DNA of 64,000 nt. It comes from Melitaea cinxia (lineage: Eukaryota; Arthropoda; Insecta; Lepidoptera; Nymphalidae). The position numbers and the translations under genes are program-made. The stretch's first letter is position 1. Each line of letters begins with the position of its first letter. This document shows positions 24,101 to 32,489 of the stretch, in pieces. Under the pieces are notes generated by a model. The model saw nothing but the letters and a program-made list of their open reading frames with translations, had not been told where the DNA came from and searched no databases. The DNA is taken from NCBI RefSeq assembly GCF_905220565.1, contig NC_059397.1:15315001-15379000 (forward strand), read 5' to 3'.

Positions 24101-26489
24101 AAACTGTGTCCAACAAGCCACTCAGAGAAACAGCTCAACGGCTCCGCGGATTTCTCCTGGCCGCACCCTTCTGGGTCAAATAACAAAGGTCATGCCCTCC
24201 TCGCTGCAGAAACTGTTCAGGAATAGAGCCGACCAAAACGCACCTCCGCAACCGACCCACAGCGGGATGATACAATCCTCGCTTAGCGAAGGGAACGGAA
24301 GCGAAGTAGTGGGAATTAAAACCAGATGCGTGGCTCTGTTCATGGACAGTGAAGTAGAGAGGATGGGAATAAGTTTCTGTCGTTCCGAAGGACGCGATCG
24401 GCTGGCGATTTCGCCGGGGCTCGCTTTACTGTTAAAGGGTAGCACGCAAAAGACAAGTATAAAGCGCACTAAAATCACAGCGCTATCGCAAGAACAGAAG
24501 GGCGACTCGACCTACCGTCTGGTGCGTTTGAATAACAAATCCATCGTGCTGTTCGAGTGGGGAGAGACGACCCCCTTTGCGCAATCTAGTGTGTGGCTAC
24601 GCCGGTTGAGCGAGACCCCCGGTGGAATCCCCAAAAGAATTAGCGTGGATTCGATGAGGGTCGGATATGATAGAGGTGACGTATCTGATAGGTACGGTTG
24701 CCTAATGGCCTCCAAGTACAGTGAGGTCATAGTCTACGAAGACAGGGGGGAGGATCTCGGATATCTAAGACCGAAATCCATAACACCAACACCTCCTGCA
24801 TCTCCGGCCGTCGACGAGTCCACGCTCTGCGGCTCGGAGCGCCTACAACAACGGATCGAGACCCAGAAGGCAGAGCGAATTAAGGCAAAGACCACACCTG
24901 AACCTAAGCCGAGCTCGATGCCATTGGCGACCTTTATCCACGCAACCATCTCCCCAAAACCAGGCAAGCTCCCGCATCACCTCTCTCCCAAAAAGGCTGG
25001 ACAGGGTGAGCGGCAATCGGCGGCGCTGAGCAGGTTCACCAGAGACAATAGTCCGAGGCACCCGGAGGCGTCACCGGCCGCTCGTACTAAGGCCGACATG
25101 GGACATGTAACACCGCCGAGACTTCGACCTGCCTCCACACCGCTACAACATGCGGAGAACGCCCTAATCGAGTTCCTGGCGATAATAAAGGCAAACCGCG
25201 AGGTAAGCCTAGCCACCTGCAAAAAGATCATGCAGGCCTACCAGTACGATCACCAAAGATTGCTGGAGGTGGAACTCGAGGAAGCCGAAGCGGCCATATA
25301 CAACAGTGAAACCCGACAAATACTCAAGGGCAAGATGTCGGGTAGGTATATGGCAGCATATAACAGCACAGCAGGCTTCGTGAGCGCAGTCGAGTCGGAG
25401 GGGAATGTCGAGGAGCCACAAGCCTTCGAAACACCTGAAGGGGACCCAGTGGTGGTAGTGGCCAGATGCACGAAAGTAATGCTGGGGGACCGGATGCTAC
25501 GGATGGCGAAAACCATCTCGGGCGACCGGGACGACTTACCGACCGTGCCCTGGGAACTGCCATCACTGGAGTGGATAAACGGGGTACCGGGATGCGGCAA
25601 GACAACTCGCATAGTCGGGGACTTCGATGAGGACACGGAGGTCGTGATTACGACCACAGTCGAGGCGGCCAAAGACTTAAAAGAAAAACTGGCGCACCGC
25701 TACGGCAACAAAGCCAAGCAAAAGGTGCGCACTATGGCCTCCGTTCTAGTTAATGGGTTCAACGAGGGCTCAAAAATCAACCGCCTAACGGTGGACGAGG
25801 CCCTCATGAACCACTTCGGAGCCATAGTAATGGCCGCCCGACTATCGGGAGCTCAGAAGGTAGTCCTTATCGGAGACATAAACCAGCTGCCGTACATCGA
25901 CAGGGACAACCTGTTTGAAATGCGGTACTGCAGACCAACCCGGATAACAACCATCTCGTGCGAGTTGTCATGCACGCATCGGAATCCCAAAGACGTCGCC
26001 CTTGCCATCAGCGAAGTTTATAAAGACGTATACAGCTCAAGCCCAAAGATCCGATCTTTGCGAGTGGAGAGCCTCACGGGTGCGCGTATTCCTGCAAGAA
26101 GAGACCGAACCTTATACCTGGTCTTTACGCAAGAGGAGAAGAGGTTGCTGACTGACCAGGGATACGGATCCGGGGAGGGATCGCGCGTCTTAACCATCCA
26201 CGAGGCGCAGGGCCAGACCTACGAGGACGTCATTGTCCTCCAGACGAAGGCGAGGAGGCTCAGGATCCACGACAGCGTTTCGCACGCTGTAGTCGCGGTG
26301 ACTAGACACACCAACACCTGTGTCTATTACACCGACGACCGTGACGACGCAATTGGTCGCTTTGTGGCGAGGGCAGCGGAGACTGCGGATAAGAAAATAC
26401 TCGAGCACAGTCTCAAGATGGCGATTCATCACAGAGATGCCGCCGTCACTGAGAGTGTGCTCGACATGTTGAAAACTATTGGCGGGTGA
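21096..26489 (+). CDS. LINE polyprotein: RT, RNase H, zinc knuckle and viral-type SF1 helicase
   Basis: The frame has 1797 codons. The GTG start and first 46 codons are flanking repeat DNA; LINE sequence begins at codon 46, just before GDPRPPWW. No in-frame ATG occurs before codon 292. Reverse transcriptase (about 200-530): KKAPGPDG, SLDIEGAFD (D345), QGSIGGP, AFADD (D435, D436). RNase H (about 680-805): D687, E725, D749, H792, D802. Zinc knuckle: C901, C905, H911, C916. Residues 920-1480 form an unassigned linker with a Thr/Gln-rich stretch (970-1020) and a helical, acidic stretch (1350-1410). Superfamily 1 helicase (about 1490-1760): motif I GVPGCGKTT, motif II DEA (1567-1569), motif III GDINQLPYID, motif IV-like THRNP, motif V HEAQGQTYEDV, motif VI VAVTRH. 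GC content is far above that of the host DNA. Reverse transcription at the target site is the known role of the first half. A role for the helicase in unwinding the RNA or the RNA-DNA hybrid is inference. Confidence 0.93.
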   Translation: MTAAPKKNVSILADPGYVVLPGKQLTNLIAFIPIAAPPTRSNRYKRKGDPRPPWWSVELDSLKREQLRAKRRIRNAAPCRRAGVIEEYVRVKEKYKQAADKAATQSWKEFCTAQDRESVWDGIYRVIRKTSRRHEDALLRNESGETLSPEQSAKLLAKTFYPDDSVETETAHHKQIREAVEGRTPAELEDLSDDDPPFTAAELEQVLLSQNPKKAPGPDGLTSDICAAAINCNRELFLALANKCLSLSHFPKLWKVAHVRILRKPAKEDYTHPKSYRPIGLLSILGKTVEKMLIGRLQWRLFPTLHRSQYGFMPQRGTEDALYDLVEHIRQEIKSKKIVLLVSLDIEGAFDNAWWPALKKQLVDKHCPRNLYAMVASYLQDRKVIVNYARATSEKETTKGCVQGSIGGPTFWNLILDSLLREISAMGVYCQAFADDVVLVFSSQKTSNLQTSAETTLAAVQEWGIRNKLSFAAHKTNAMVLTKKLKYDTPIIHMSGTRLRLVDEIKLLGLILDSKLTFNAHVSAVCKKAADIYKQLARAARVSWGLNGEIVRIIYVAVIEPIVLYAASVWSPAAEKLSIRKQLDSLQRGFAQKMCRAYRTVSLTSALVLTGLLPLDLRVREAAILFKTKKGHSTDLLPPGRELERRVGPMQNPHPSLLMTTEYERLENLNPEVLEEHNIVGPFIFTDGSKIEGKVGAALTCWDQGREVRYSTFRLEPHNTVFQSEMYALFRAVDMAKTSKSCSINILSDSRSSLDLLRRPSVTHPLALEMKSRIRQLREENKTVRFFWLRAHVGIPGNERADGLAKKAALTKKTAPDYDRVPISYVRRQIREETVRMWQERYNSSETGSVTKIFLPDVKTACRLVRISAPTAVDTKILTGHGGFAAYLHRFHLTDSPSCICDPNCEETVLHVILDCPRFSKDRLDLELKLQIKLELTSLHTILESEKNRTAFLTFARKAVNIAAKRNSTAAPPPAVIPTQSANTVVHATHTQTHNAQLQTQQNCVQQATQRNSSTAPRISPGRTLLGQITKVMPSSLQKLFRNRADQNAPPQPTHSGMIQSSLSEGNGSEVVGIKTRCVALFMDSEVERMGISFCRSEGRDRLAISPGLALLLKGSTQKTSIKRTKITALSQEQKGDSTYRLVRLNNKSIVLFEWGETTPFAQSSVWLRRLSETPGGIPKRISVDSMRVGYDRGDVSDRYGCLMASKYSEVIVYEDRGEDLGYLRPKSITPTPPASPAVDESTLCGSERLQQRIETQKAERIKAKTTPEPKPSSMPLATFIHATISPKPGKLPHHLSPKKAGQGERQSAALSRFTRDNSPRHPEASPAARTKADMGHVTPPRLRPASTPLQHAENALIEFLAIIKANREVSLATCKKIMQAYQYDHQRLLEVELEEAEAAIYNSETRQILKGKMSGRYMAAYNSTAGFVSAVESEGNVEEPQAFETPEGDPVVVVARCTKVMLGDRMLRMAKTISGDRDDLPTVPWELPSLEWINGVPGCGKTTRIVGDFDEDTEVVITTTVEAAKDLKEKLAHRYGNKAKQKVRTMASVLVNGFNEGSKINRLTVDEALMNHFGAIVMAARLSGAQKVVLIGDINQLPYIDRDNLFEMRYCRPTRITTISCELSCTHRNPKDVALAISEVYKDVYSSSPKIRSLRVESLTGARIPARRDRTLYLVFTQEEKRLLTDQGYGSGEGSRVLTIHEAQGQTYEDVIVLQTKARRLRIHDSVSHAVVAVTRHTNTCVYYTDDRDDAIGRFVARAAETADKKILEHSLKMAIHHRDAAVTESVLDMLKTIGG
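21128..21231 (-). mobile_element. Helitron-like repeat, 3' part, split by the LINE
   Basis: ACTAG at 21128-21132 is the reverse of a CTAGT Helitron terminus and is followed by cggacccggggtacgttgtc. The matching remainder lies beyond the LINE at 27248-27370. It ends with the left copy of the LINE target-site duplication, tcgatataaaa at 21221-21231. Confidence 0.6.
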
Positions 26490-27236
26490 AGACACTTGTT
26501 TGAATGAATAAATAGTGTGTATATAAACATAAGTACTAAGTGCTAAATTAAATAGGATTAATTATATAAATATAAATACTAATTACTAAATTAAATAGGA
26601 TTAATTACATATAACATAACGTGTACAAATTATTTATATTTAACATGTGTAACAAATTAATTAAGATTAATTATATAATATTAATTTAAAAAAAAAAATT
26701 ACATATATGGTGATAAATATATAAGAATATATATAAAAAAGAAACAAAAAACGAAAAAAAAAAAAAAAAAATATCTTACTAACAGTAACCTAGGCTAAGT
26801 GTATATTGTAAGTAGGCCAGTAGGCCATAAGTGTATATATAAGGTAACTAGGAAATAAGTGTACATATATGATAACTAGCATATAAGTGTAAATATAAAC
26901 TTAGATAATAAAAATAACAGTATAAATACAAAAATGGCAAGAAATGTACACAGCTTCTACCCCTGGATAATTGTAAGATAAAAGTGAAGAAAAGGGAAAA
27001 GTAATAATAAATAGTAGTAATTATATATATAAGTAAATTAAGTTAGGATAACTTTAAATTTTGGTCGGTGGACTCACGTGGCATTAGAGATACTAAGCTT
27101 AGTTTAATTAGTCTCTAAGTTACATATGTAGGTGCCAAGGTAATCGAGAGTAACAAACAAATAATTGGAATAACAAGAGCACGGGCATTATAAGCCCGTG
27201 GATATATATTATTATAAAAAAAAAAAAAAAAAAAAA
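21232..27236 (+). mobile_element. R1-like non-LTR retrotransposon, 5'-truncated, with helicase
   Basis: The boundaries come from an exact duplication, tcgatataaaa, at 21221-21231 and 27237-27247; it may be 13 bp if the preceding AA, which merges with the poly(A), is counted. The 3' end carries a 21-base poly(A) at 27216-27236. The insert is about 6.0 kb: coding region to 26489, then a 730-base AT-rich 3' UTR with internal tandem repeats and a 7-bp hairpin just before the poly(A). It lacks ORF1 and the endonuclease domain and starts in the linker ahead of reverse transcriptase, so this copy cannot move alone. The long unbroken frame shows that insertion was recent. The target was an existing Helitron-like repeat, whose two halves join cleanly when the insert and one duplication are removed. 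Confidence 0.92.
26490..27236 (+). other. 3' UTR of the helicase LINE
   Basis: This AT-rich region contains two near-identical units of about 42 bases in tandem (26536-26615, sharing taaattaaataggattaatt). Later there is a degenerate repeat of aataagtgtacatatat-like units (26790-26900), and an A run at 26754-26771. At 27180-27200 the perfect stem cacgggc/gcccgtg closes a 7-base loop 15 bases before the terminal poly(A). Such a structure may serve as a recognition signal for the reverse transcriptase, which is inference. Confidence 0.75.
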
Positions 27237-27247
27237 TCGATATAAAA

Positions 27248-27372
27248 ACTACCCTATCTCCCAACTTGGACCAAATTACAGATGCTTACAAAATTTGATA
27301 AAAATTGGTTCAGTAGTTTCGAAGTTTATCTGGAACATACACCGTGACACGATATATATATATATATATATT
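27248..27372 (-). mobile_element. Helitron-like repeat, 5' part, split by the LINE
   Basis: It continues the element interrupted at 21231, with actaccctatctcccaactt and the phrase attggttcagtagtttcgaa, similar in layout to other Helitron-like copies here. It ends near a TA microsatellite at 27350-27370. The original TC terminus is not resolved. Confidence 0.55.
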
Positions 27373-27590
27373 TACAAGAGGGAAAATACTTTAATTTTTA
27401 AGCTTAAAAAAGTTAAAACGCAGGGTGAATAAAGTTTTTTTTATTAAAAATTCCAGGACAAAAGCCTGTGAAGCATACAGAATATTTCAAATATAGAGCA
27501 AACATATTCGAGTGTCAACTAACGTAATGTATGTACAACTATAACCTGAAAAATATCGTTCCTTGCACCTTGCATATTACGTTCTAAATA

Positions 27591-28146
27591 AAATCCCACC
27601 AAAAACATTTTCATGTAAAATGTTGCCAAGACGAGATCATATGGCTCGCACATTCAAAAAGTCATCAGATCTCATGTAGAGCCAAGCTTCTAACTCTACA
27701 CGCCCTAACTCTACAAGCCCTAACTTCACAAACTCTACACCTTAGTCTAAATATGTGGCTTGGCCGTTTCGTTACTACCGGCTACCGATGTTGTAGATGA
27801 CGACTTTCCTGTCTCATTTATATAAATATATTTTCTCTTTTTATTTTTATTTGTATTATATGTATATCAATTATTCTTCTTCTTTTTCTTTTTTCTTTAA
27901 TAGAACTATTGTATGAAAGAAAAGTAAAAAACAGTGAAAAAAATTTTCACCTTACGTGACGGTAGCGAAACGGCCAAGCCACATATTTTGACTAAGGTGT
28001 AGAGTTTGTGAAGTTAGGGCTTGTAGAGTTAGGGCGTGTAGAGTTAGAAGCTTGGCTCTACATGAGATCTGATGACTTTTTGAATGTGCGAGCCATATGA
28101 TCTCGTCTTGGCAACATTTTACATGAAAATGTTTTTGGTGGGATTT
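27591..28146. repeat. Large inverted repeat (foldback element)
   Basis: The left arm, 27591-27780, begins aaatcccaccaaaaacattt. It is repeated in inverted form as the right arm, 27960-28146, with very few differences, around a spacer of about 180 bases. The arms carry internal short repeats (gtagagttagggc-like, three times). No obvious target-site duplication flanks it, and the spacer has no frame. It is most simply a foldback or MITE-type DNA transposon. Confidence 0.92.
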
Positions 28147-28149
28147 CAC

Positions 28150-28800
28150 TTCTTTTTGTAAGTTGCTTATGACAATATTATAGTTGCATTTTACCTCCGA
28201 GACATTTTATACCATAAATATTATCCAATCTTCACCATATTCAGTTTAAGCACGCTGTTTTTGATTTTATGTTGAACTGATATGCAAACGGTGATCTCCG
28301 CCAAAACAAAAAACCAAAATTACAAAATGTAAATTTTCGACATAAACTAATAACCGATTTTTATTTTTTATGTATTTTATTATTATTATTAATAACAAGG
28401 AGTCCCTATATCAATTTTCAGACCTCTAGCATCAAAATTTGCGGAAGTCTCATACAAACTTCCATCCCCTAGTTTAAGGGGTTGGGGGGTAAAAGTTCCA
28501 AGTTTTAGAATTTTTTTGTTGTATGTGTACTAATAGTAGCTTACATACCAAATTTCAGCTTTCTGGGACTTCAGGAAGTACTCTATGAATTTTGATGATC
28601 ATCAGTGAGTGACGAAATCGGGGTTTTTTAGGTATCAATAAAATCTAAAGTATAAGAGCTATGCAATTGAAACTTTATATGTTTAATAAGTCTGCTATTG
28701 ACATCATATCCCTAGAATTTTGTTTATCTGGTATAATCCAAACCCAAGTTATGAGGGTTCAAAAAAACGACGAAGCACTTCGAGAAAAGATAGGTAGTGC
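28150..28800. repeat. Probable dispersed repeat, class unknown
   Basis: The stretch with cttccatcccctagtttaag and accaaatttcagctttctgg has the look of a common insect repeat fragment. No terminus or coding segment is visible. A short segment, cgaagcacttcgagaaaa, lies just before the poly-T run. Confidence 0.35.
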
Positions 28801-28807
28801 TTTTCGT

Positions 28808-28810
28808 TTT

Positions 28811-28841
<31 letters not shown>

Positions 28842-28875
28842 GGTTCGTCTTGGCGGGGGCACTACCGTGCCCCCA
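28808..28875 (-). repeat. Poly-T run plus 8-bp hairpin, likely retroelement tail
   Basis: A run of about 30 T (28808-28840) is followed by ggttcgtcttggc and then the perfect stem gggggcac/gtgccccc with a tacc loop (28856-28875). Read on the minus strand this is hairpin, short spacer and poly(A), the same layout as the 3' end of the LINE at 27180-27236. The 107- and 88-codon frames here are poly-Phe artefacts. Confidence 0.55.
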
Positions 28876-29205
28876 GATTACATATTTACATTATTTTAGT
28901 AATATTTACCTTGCCTTTTCTATGTAAACCTAAGGTGTTTACTTTTGCAGTAGATACTGTAATACTTAATCATTTAGATGAAAAACATGCGTATCATAAC
29001 CACGTTGTCATCTCACCCTTGCTATTAAATAGCGCATCTTCAGGTGCACTAGCTAGCTTTCTCATCAAAAGAACTTATCACTATTCGAGGGCAATATTAT
29101 TTGGTTTTAATCTTCTTTGAGATTGAAGGATATCAAATAAAAATAATACGGTGTTTTTATATTTAAAACTGGTATTATATCAAATGTTATATCTATAAAA
29201 AATTA

Positions 29206-29512
29206 TGTGGTTTCATGGGACACCAGGTAGGAACGAAGTTTCTTCGGATAATATAGAAGCAGCATAATTTGAAAAAAAAAAAATGTTGAATTTTATATAT
29301 TTTTTCTAGTTCTTGATTTTTTTTAAATTTTGTTGGTGGTTTTAATTGAACACATAAAAGTATTTAGGAAATTTCGTATTTTAGAAAATAACAAATACCG
29401 TAAAATAAAATAAATCAAACAAAATAATAGTAATAATAATAATTCAAACTATTAAGTTAAATAAAAAAAAACATGTGTATTTTATTTATTTTTGTCGACA
29501 GTATAAAATCGT
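29206..29512. mobile_element. MITE-like repeat, family E, copy 1 (truncated)
   Basis: It starts tgtggtttcatgggacacca, then ggtaggaacgaag, and closely follows the second copy at 39338-39640 for about 305 bases, through the cttgattttttttaaatttt segment to gtcgacagtataaaat. It is cut off at the right, where the pogo-like element begins. Confidence 0.75.
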
Positions 29513-29522
29513 AATTTACATA

Positions 29523-31295
29523 TGTAGGGGAAGGTGGGGCTATTTCGTACGCGGGGCACATTCGGACACTAGCTGTATATAGCCTATAGGTAGCACTAGA
29601 GCATTCATCTTGGTGTGCATAATTCGCACACGTACAGACACTCGGCTCGCGGAGTAAAGAGAAAATACGAGCAACACCGACACTGCGACAAGTCGCAAAG
29701 TGATTTTTGTCGCAGTAAGATTTTTTTTTCTTGTTAACTTAAACTCATTTATCTCTCGTGATAACTTCACAGATGTTTTGGTTGTTTGTCATAATCACTA
29801 AAAATGTGTTTATTTTAAGTGTTTATTATCAGTTTTACCATCGCTTTAACGGTTTTTTTTCTAGGTTCTAAAATGTGACTTGTATATGTTAGTTGGGGTA
29901 AATTCGTTCATGAACACGTGGGGCACATTCGTAATGTACAATACCAGAAGCGGTATAGTAGATGAAGAGGTGATGGCATCAGCAATTAATGAGGTGCTAA
30001 ATAAAAACCTATCTATTAGGAAGTCTGCAGACAAATATAGTATAAAGCTATCAACCCTTCAAACTCGTATTAATAATATTCTATTAACCTATATATGCTG
30101 TGTGGCTACGGCACTAAAGAATTTAGCCACCCCCTCTCTTCCCGTGGGTGTCGTAAGAGGCGACTAAGGGATAACAAGGTTCCACAACCATCTTGGAACT
30201 TAAGAAGCCGACCGATGGCGGGATAACCATCCAACTGCTGGCTTTGAAATACACAGGCCGAAGACGGGCAGCAGCGTCTTTGGTGCGACAAAGCCAGTAC
30301 TGCGGTCACCAACCCGCCTGCCCAGCGTGGTGACTATGGGCAAAACACATGAGTTCACGTTATTTTTGACGTAAACTTGTGGAGGCCTATGTCCATCAGT
30401 GGACTGTATAGGCTGTAATAATAAATTAACCTATATAAGCTTGAGAGAAAGTTTTGCTTCTCTAATTGATGACATCTGGGAAGATACAGACATATTACGT
30501 TGCCGTTATGACTCACAACATTGAGAAAGGATCTTTTGTTGAAGTTAAATTTGACAAAAAGAAATCTGTTTTACATTATATTGGAGAAATCGTTGAAAAA
30601 TATAGTCCACCAATGCATAAAATCTCATTTTTAAAAAAGAAACAGGGAAATGCCGGTTCTTGGAATTTTGTATATCCAAATACGAAAGATGAAGGGTCTG
30701 TTCTTATTTCGGATATTGTTCTCATACTGCCAAAGGTCTGCTGCTACAGCGAAGGCTGCCAGTATTTTGGAATTTGAGAAAGATTTTTTTCCATACAATA
30801 TAATTGAATAATGATTAAATTTAGTTTGATTTCTACTTTTTTAATAACTTGTTACTTACATAATAAGGAGATATTTATTTTTTCGTAAGACGAAGGATCG
30901 TTCGGTTTTTTCTTTTCTTTAAAGTTTCGACTGGATTATGATATCATATGATATCAAGTATTACAATAAAAGAGTTTGTTATTCTTGTTTTTTAAAATAC
31001 GAAGACGTGCTCAGCTTTGTTTTTATATTTTTAGTTTTATTTCATTTTCAGGCTGATTACTATAAGGTCGTTTTTAATTGATCTCATAAAGACTGAATTA
31101 AGAAATATGTTTATTAATAAATAAATATAACATATCAAATGTGGCTATGGCTGTTTACTAAGAGTGCATTTATAGAATATAACGTATTATTTTTGGTGAT
31201 TATAATGTATTTTCCTACTGTGTATGAATGTTCCCTATGGCGCATGAATGTATCCGACTATATGAACGAATGTACCCGACATGCTAACAATTTTA
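29523..31295 (+). pseudogene. Pogo-like DNA transposon relic
   Basis: The part left of the insertion encodes a helix-turn-helix start from an ATG at 29934 (ASAINEVLNKNLSIRKSADK, then KLSTLQTRIN), as in psq/CENP-B-type transposase N-termini. After the inserted repeat (30095-30424) the frame continues briefly and then stops. A second frame, 30466-30777, contains KGSFVEVKFDKKKSVLHYIG and ends SDIVLILPK, resembling the C-terminal chromatin-like tail of such transposase genes. The DDE core is absent, so the element is internally deleted and dead. The motif ggggcacattcg or its variants recurs near the left end (29552, 29920), and its inverse, gaatgtacccgac, occurs at about 31270, suggesting decayed inverted termini. 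Confidence 0.55.
30095..30424 (+). mobile_element. Retroposed repeat, family B, full copy with 13-bp TSD
   Basis: The sequence attaacctatata is repeated exactly at 30082-30094 and 30425-30437. The element starts tgctgtgtggctacggcact and ends gtggactgtataggctgtaa. It interrupts the pogo-like frame, so it is younger than that transposon. The same 5' end recurs in copies at 7755(-), 46374 and 50993, which points to a defined short element rather than random LINE truncation. Confidence 0.92.
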
Positions 31296-31299
31296 CGAG

Positions 31300-31600
31300 A
31301 AACCTGAATTTACGGTAAAAAATATTGGAAATACTCCAACGTTCTGTTTAAAAATATTGGCTTTATGACATGACATAATAAAACTAATTTACTAGCTACT
31401 TAACTTAAAGAAAACAATGTTTTAAACAAACAATCTTTCAAAACCCTCATGGTTAGAAAATTCAGTCTCATAGCCTTCGTAAGTAAAATTCTACAAAGGT
31501 ATCACAAAATCTACTGACGAAATAATGTTAAATTTTTATTGTCTGGTTTGATAATTATTTACAAGTTTTCCTCGGACGTTTTGATTCAATTTCTATCAAT
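31300..31600. other. AT-rich DNA, nothing recognised
   Basis: No gene or clear repeat is seen. Confidence 0.5.
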
Positions 31601-31601
31601 G

Positions 31602-31760
31602 ACTAGCTTCTGCGTGCGACTTCGTTCGCGTGGAACAGATGCGCGCGCAATACTTGACCATTATTTTGCTGCGATGTTATTTTAAAACTGCGATATCTCC
31701 TGAGATACTCATTGAAATCGAATTATGTAAAAGGCTATTTTGTTTTAAATTAAATACTTA
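31602..31760 (-). mobile_element. Helitron-like element, 3' end
   Basis: ACTAG at 31602-31606, followed by cttctgcgtgcgacttcgtt and cgcgt, is the reverse of a Helitron 3' terminus. It has the expected short GC hairpin (gcga/tcgc around acttcgt-type bases). The 5' end is not defined. Confidence 0.6.
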
Positions 31761-31978
31761 TGATGAATAACGTATTTATTTAGATAAGGATTAATATCAT
31801 ATTTATAAAAACATCTTCGCAGATAATGCGTTATTTTAGAACAAACTTGGTTAGCATAAAAAAGGTCATAGTGAGCCAACCTTAAAATAGAGATATATAC
31901 TGTCACGACCTTTTTTTTATAACTTTTAAATAGGATACATTTTGTCATACATGATTTTTGCGACACTTTAACTGTTTT

Positions 31979-32238
31979 ACTGAGGTACCAGGAAATATCC
32001 TGCTCAAAATCTGGAGCAGCCTGACTGGTGAAGTACCTCGATCTTACAGAAGATCACAGCTAAATAATACTGCTTTCAAGGAGTGTAGTATTCCTATGGT
32101 GAGTAAGGCGACCAGAGCTCCTGAAGGGATTGGGGTAGGGTCGGCAGTGTTCTTGCTCTGCTTCTGATGTTGAAGGCGTCTATAAGATACGGTAATTGCT
32201 TATCATCAGGGAAAAATAAAAATAAAAAGCAGTCACGT
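31979..32238 (+). mobile_element. Retroposed repeat, family C
   Basis: It runs from actgaggtaccaggaaat to gcttatcatcagggaaaaat, with an A-rich tail. It is a moderately diverged copy of the repeat at 7935. Confidence 0.75.
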
Positions 32239-32489
32239 TTTATAAACTCTCAATAGTGATAGCAAAGTCGTAAGAAATTCACTTCACTATCGAATTGGGT
32301 AGTACCTGGAATATAGTTGTAAGTTGTGATTGAAATAAATAAATAAATAAAATTTGCAACAATAATGTGAAGCCGAAGATAAACAAAAAAGCAATAGATC
32401 CTTTTTCCGATCTATAATAAACAGGATCAACAACAAATTTCAGTGTGTCGTTTTAACTAAGCACCAGAAAAATCCAGTCAGTTAGTCAG

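Noticed and set aside
21032..26495. Many minus-strand and alternate-frame ORFs of 60-190 codons inside the LINE
   Set aside because: They overlap the 1797-codon frame with conserved RT, RNase H and helicase motifs. Their length comes from the high GC and lack of stops in the real gene.
28661..29120. Poly-Phe ORFs of 88 and 107 codons
   Set aside because: They come from a run of about 30 T in two frames and have no protein-like flanks.
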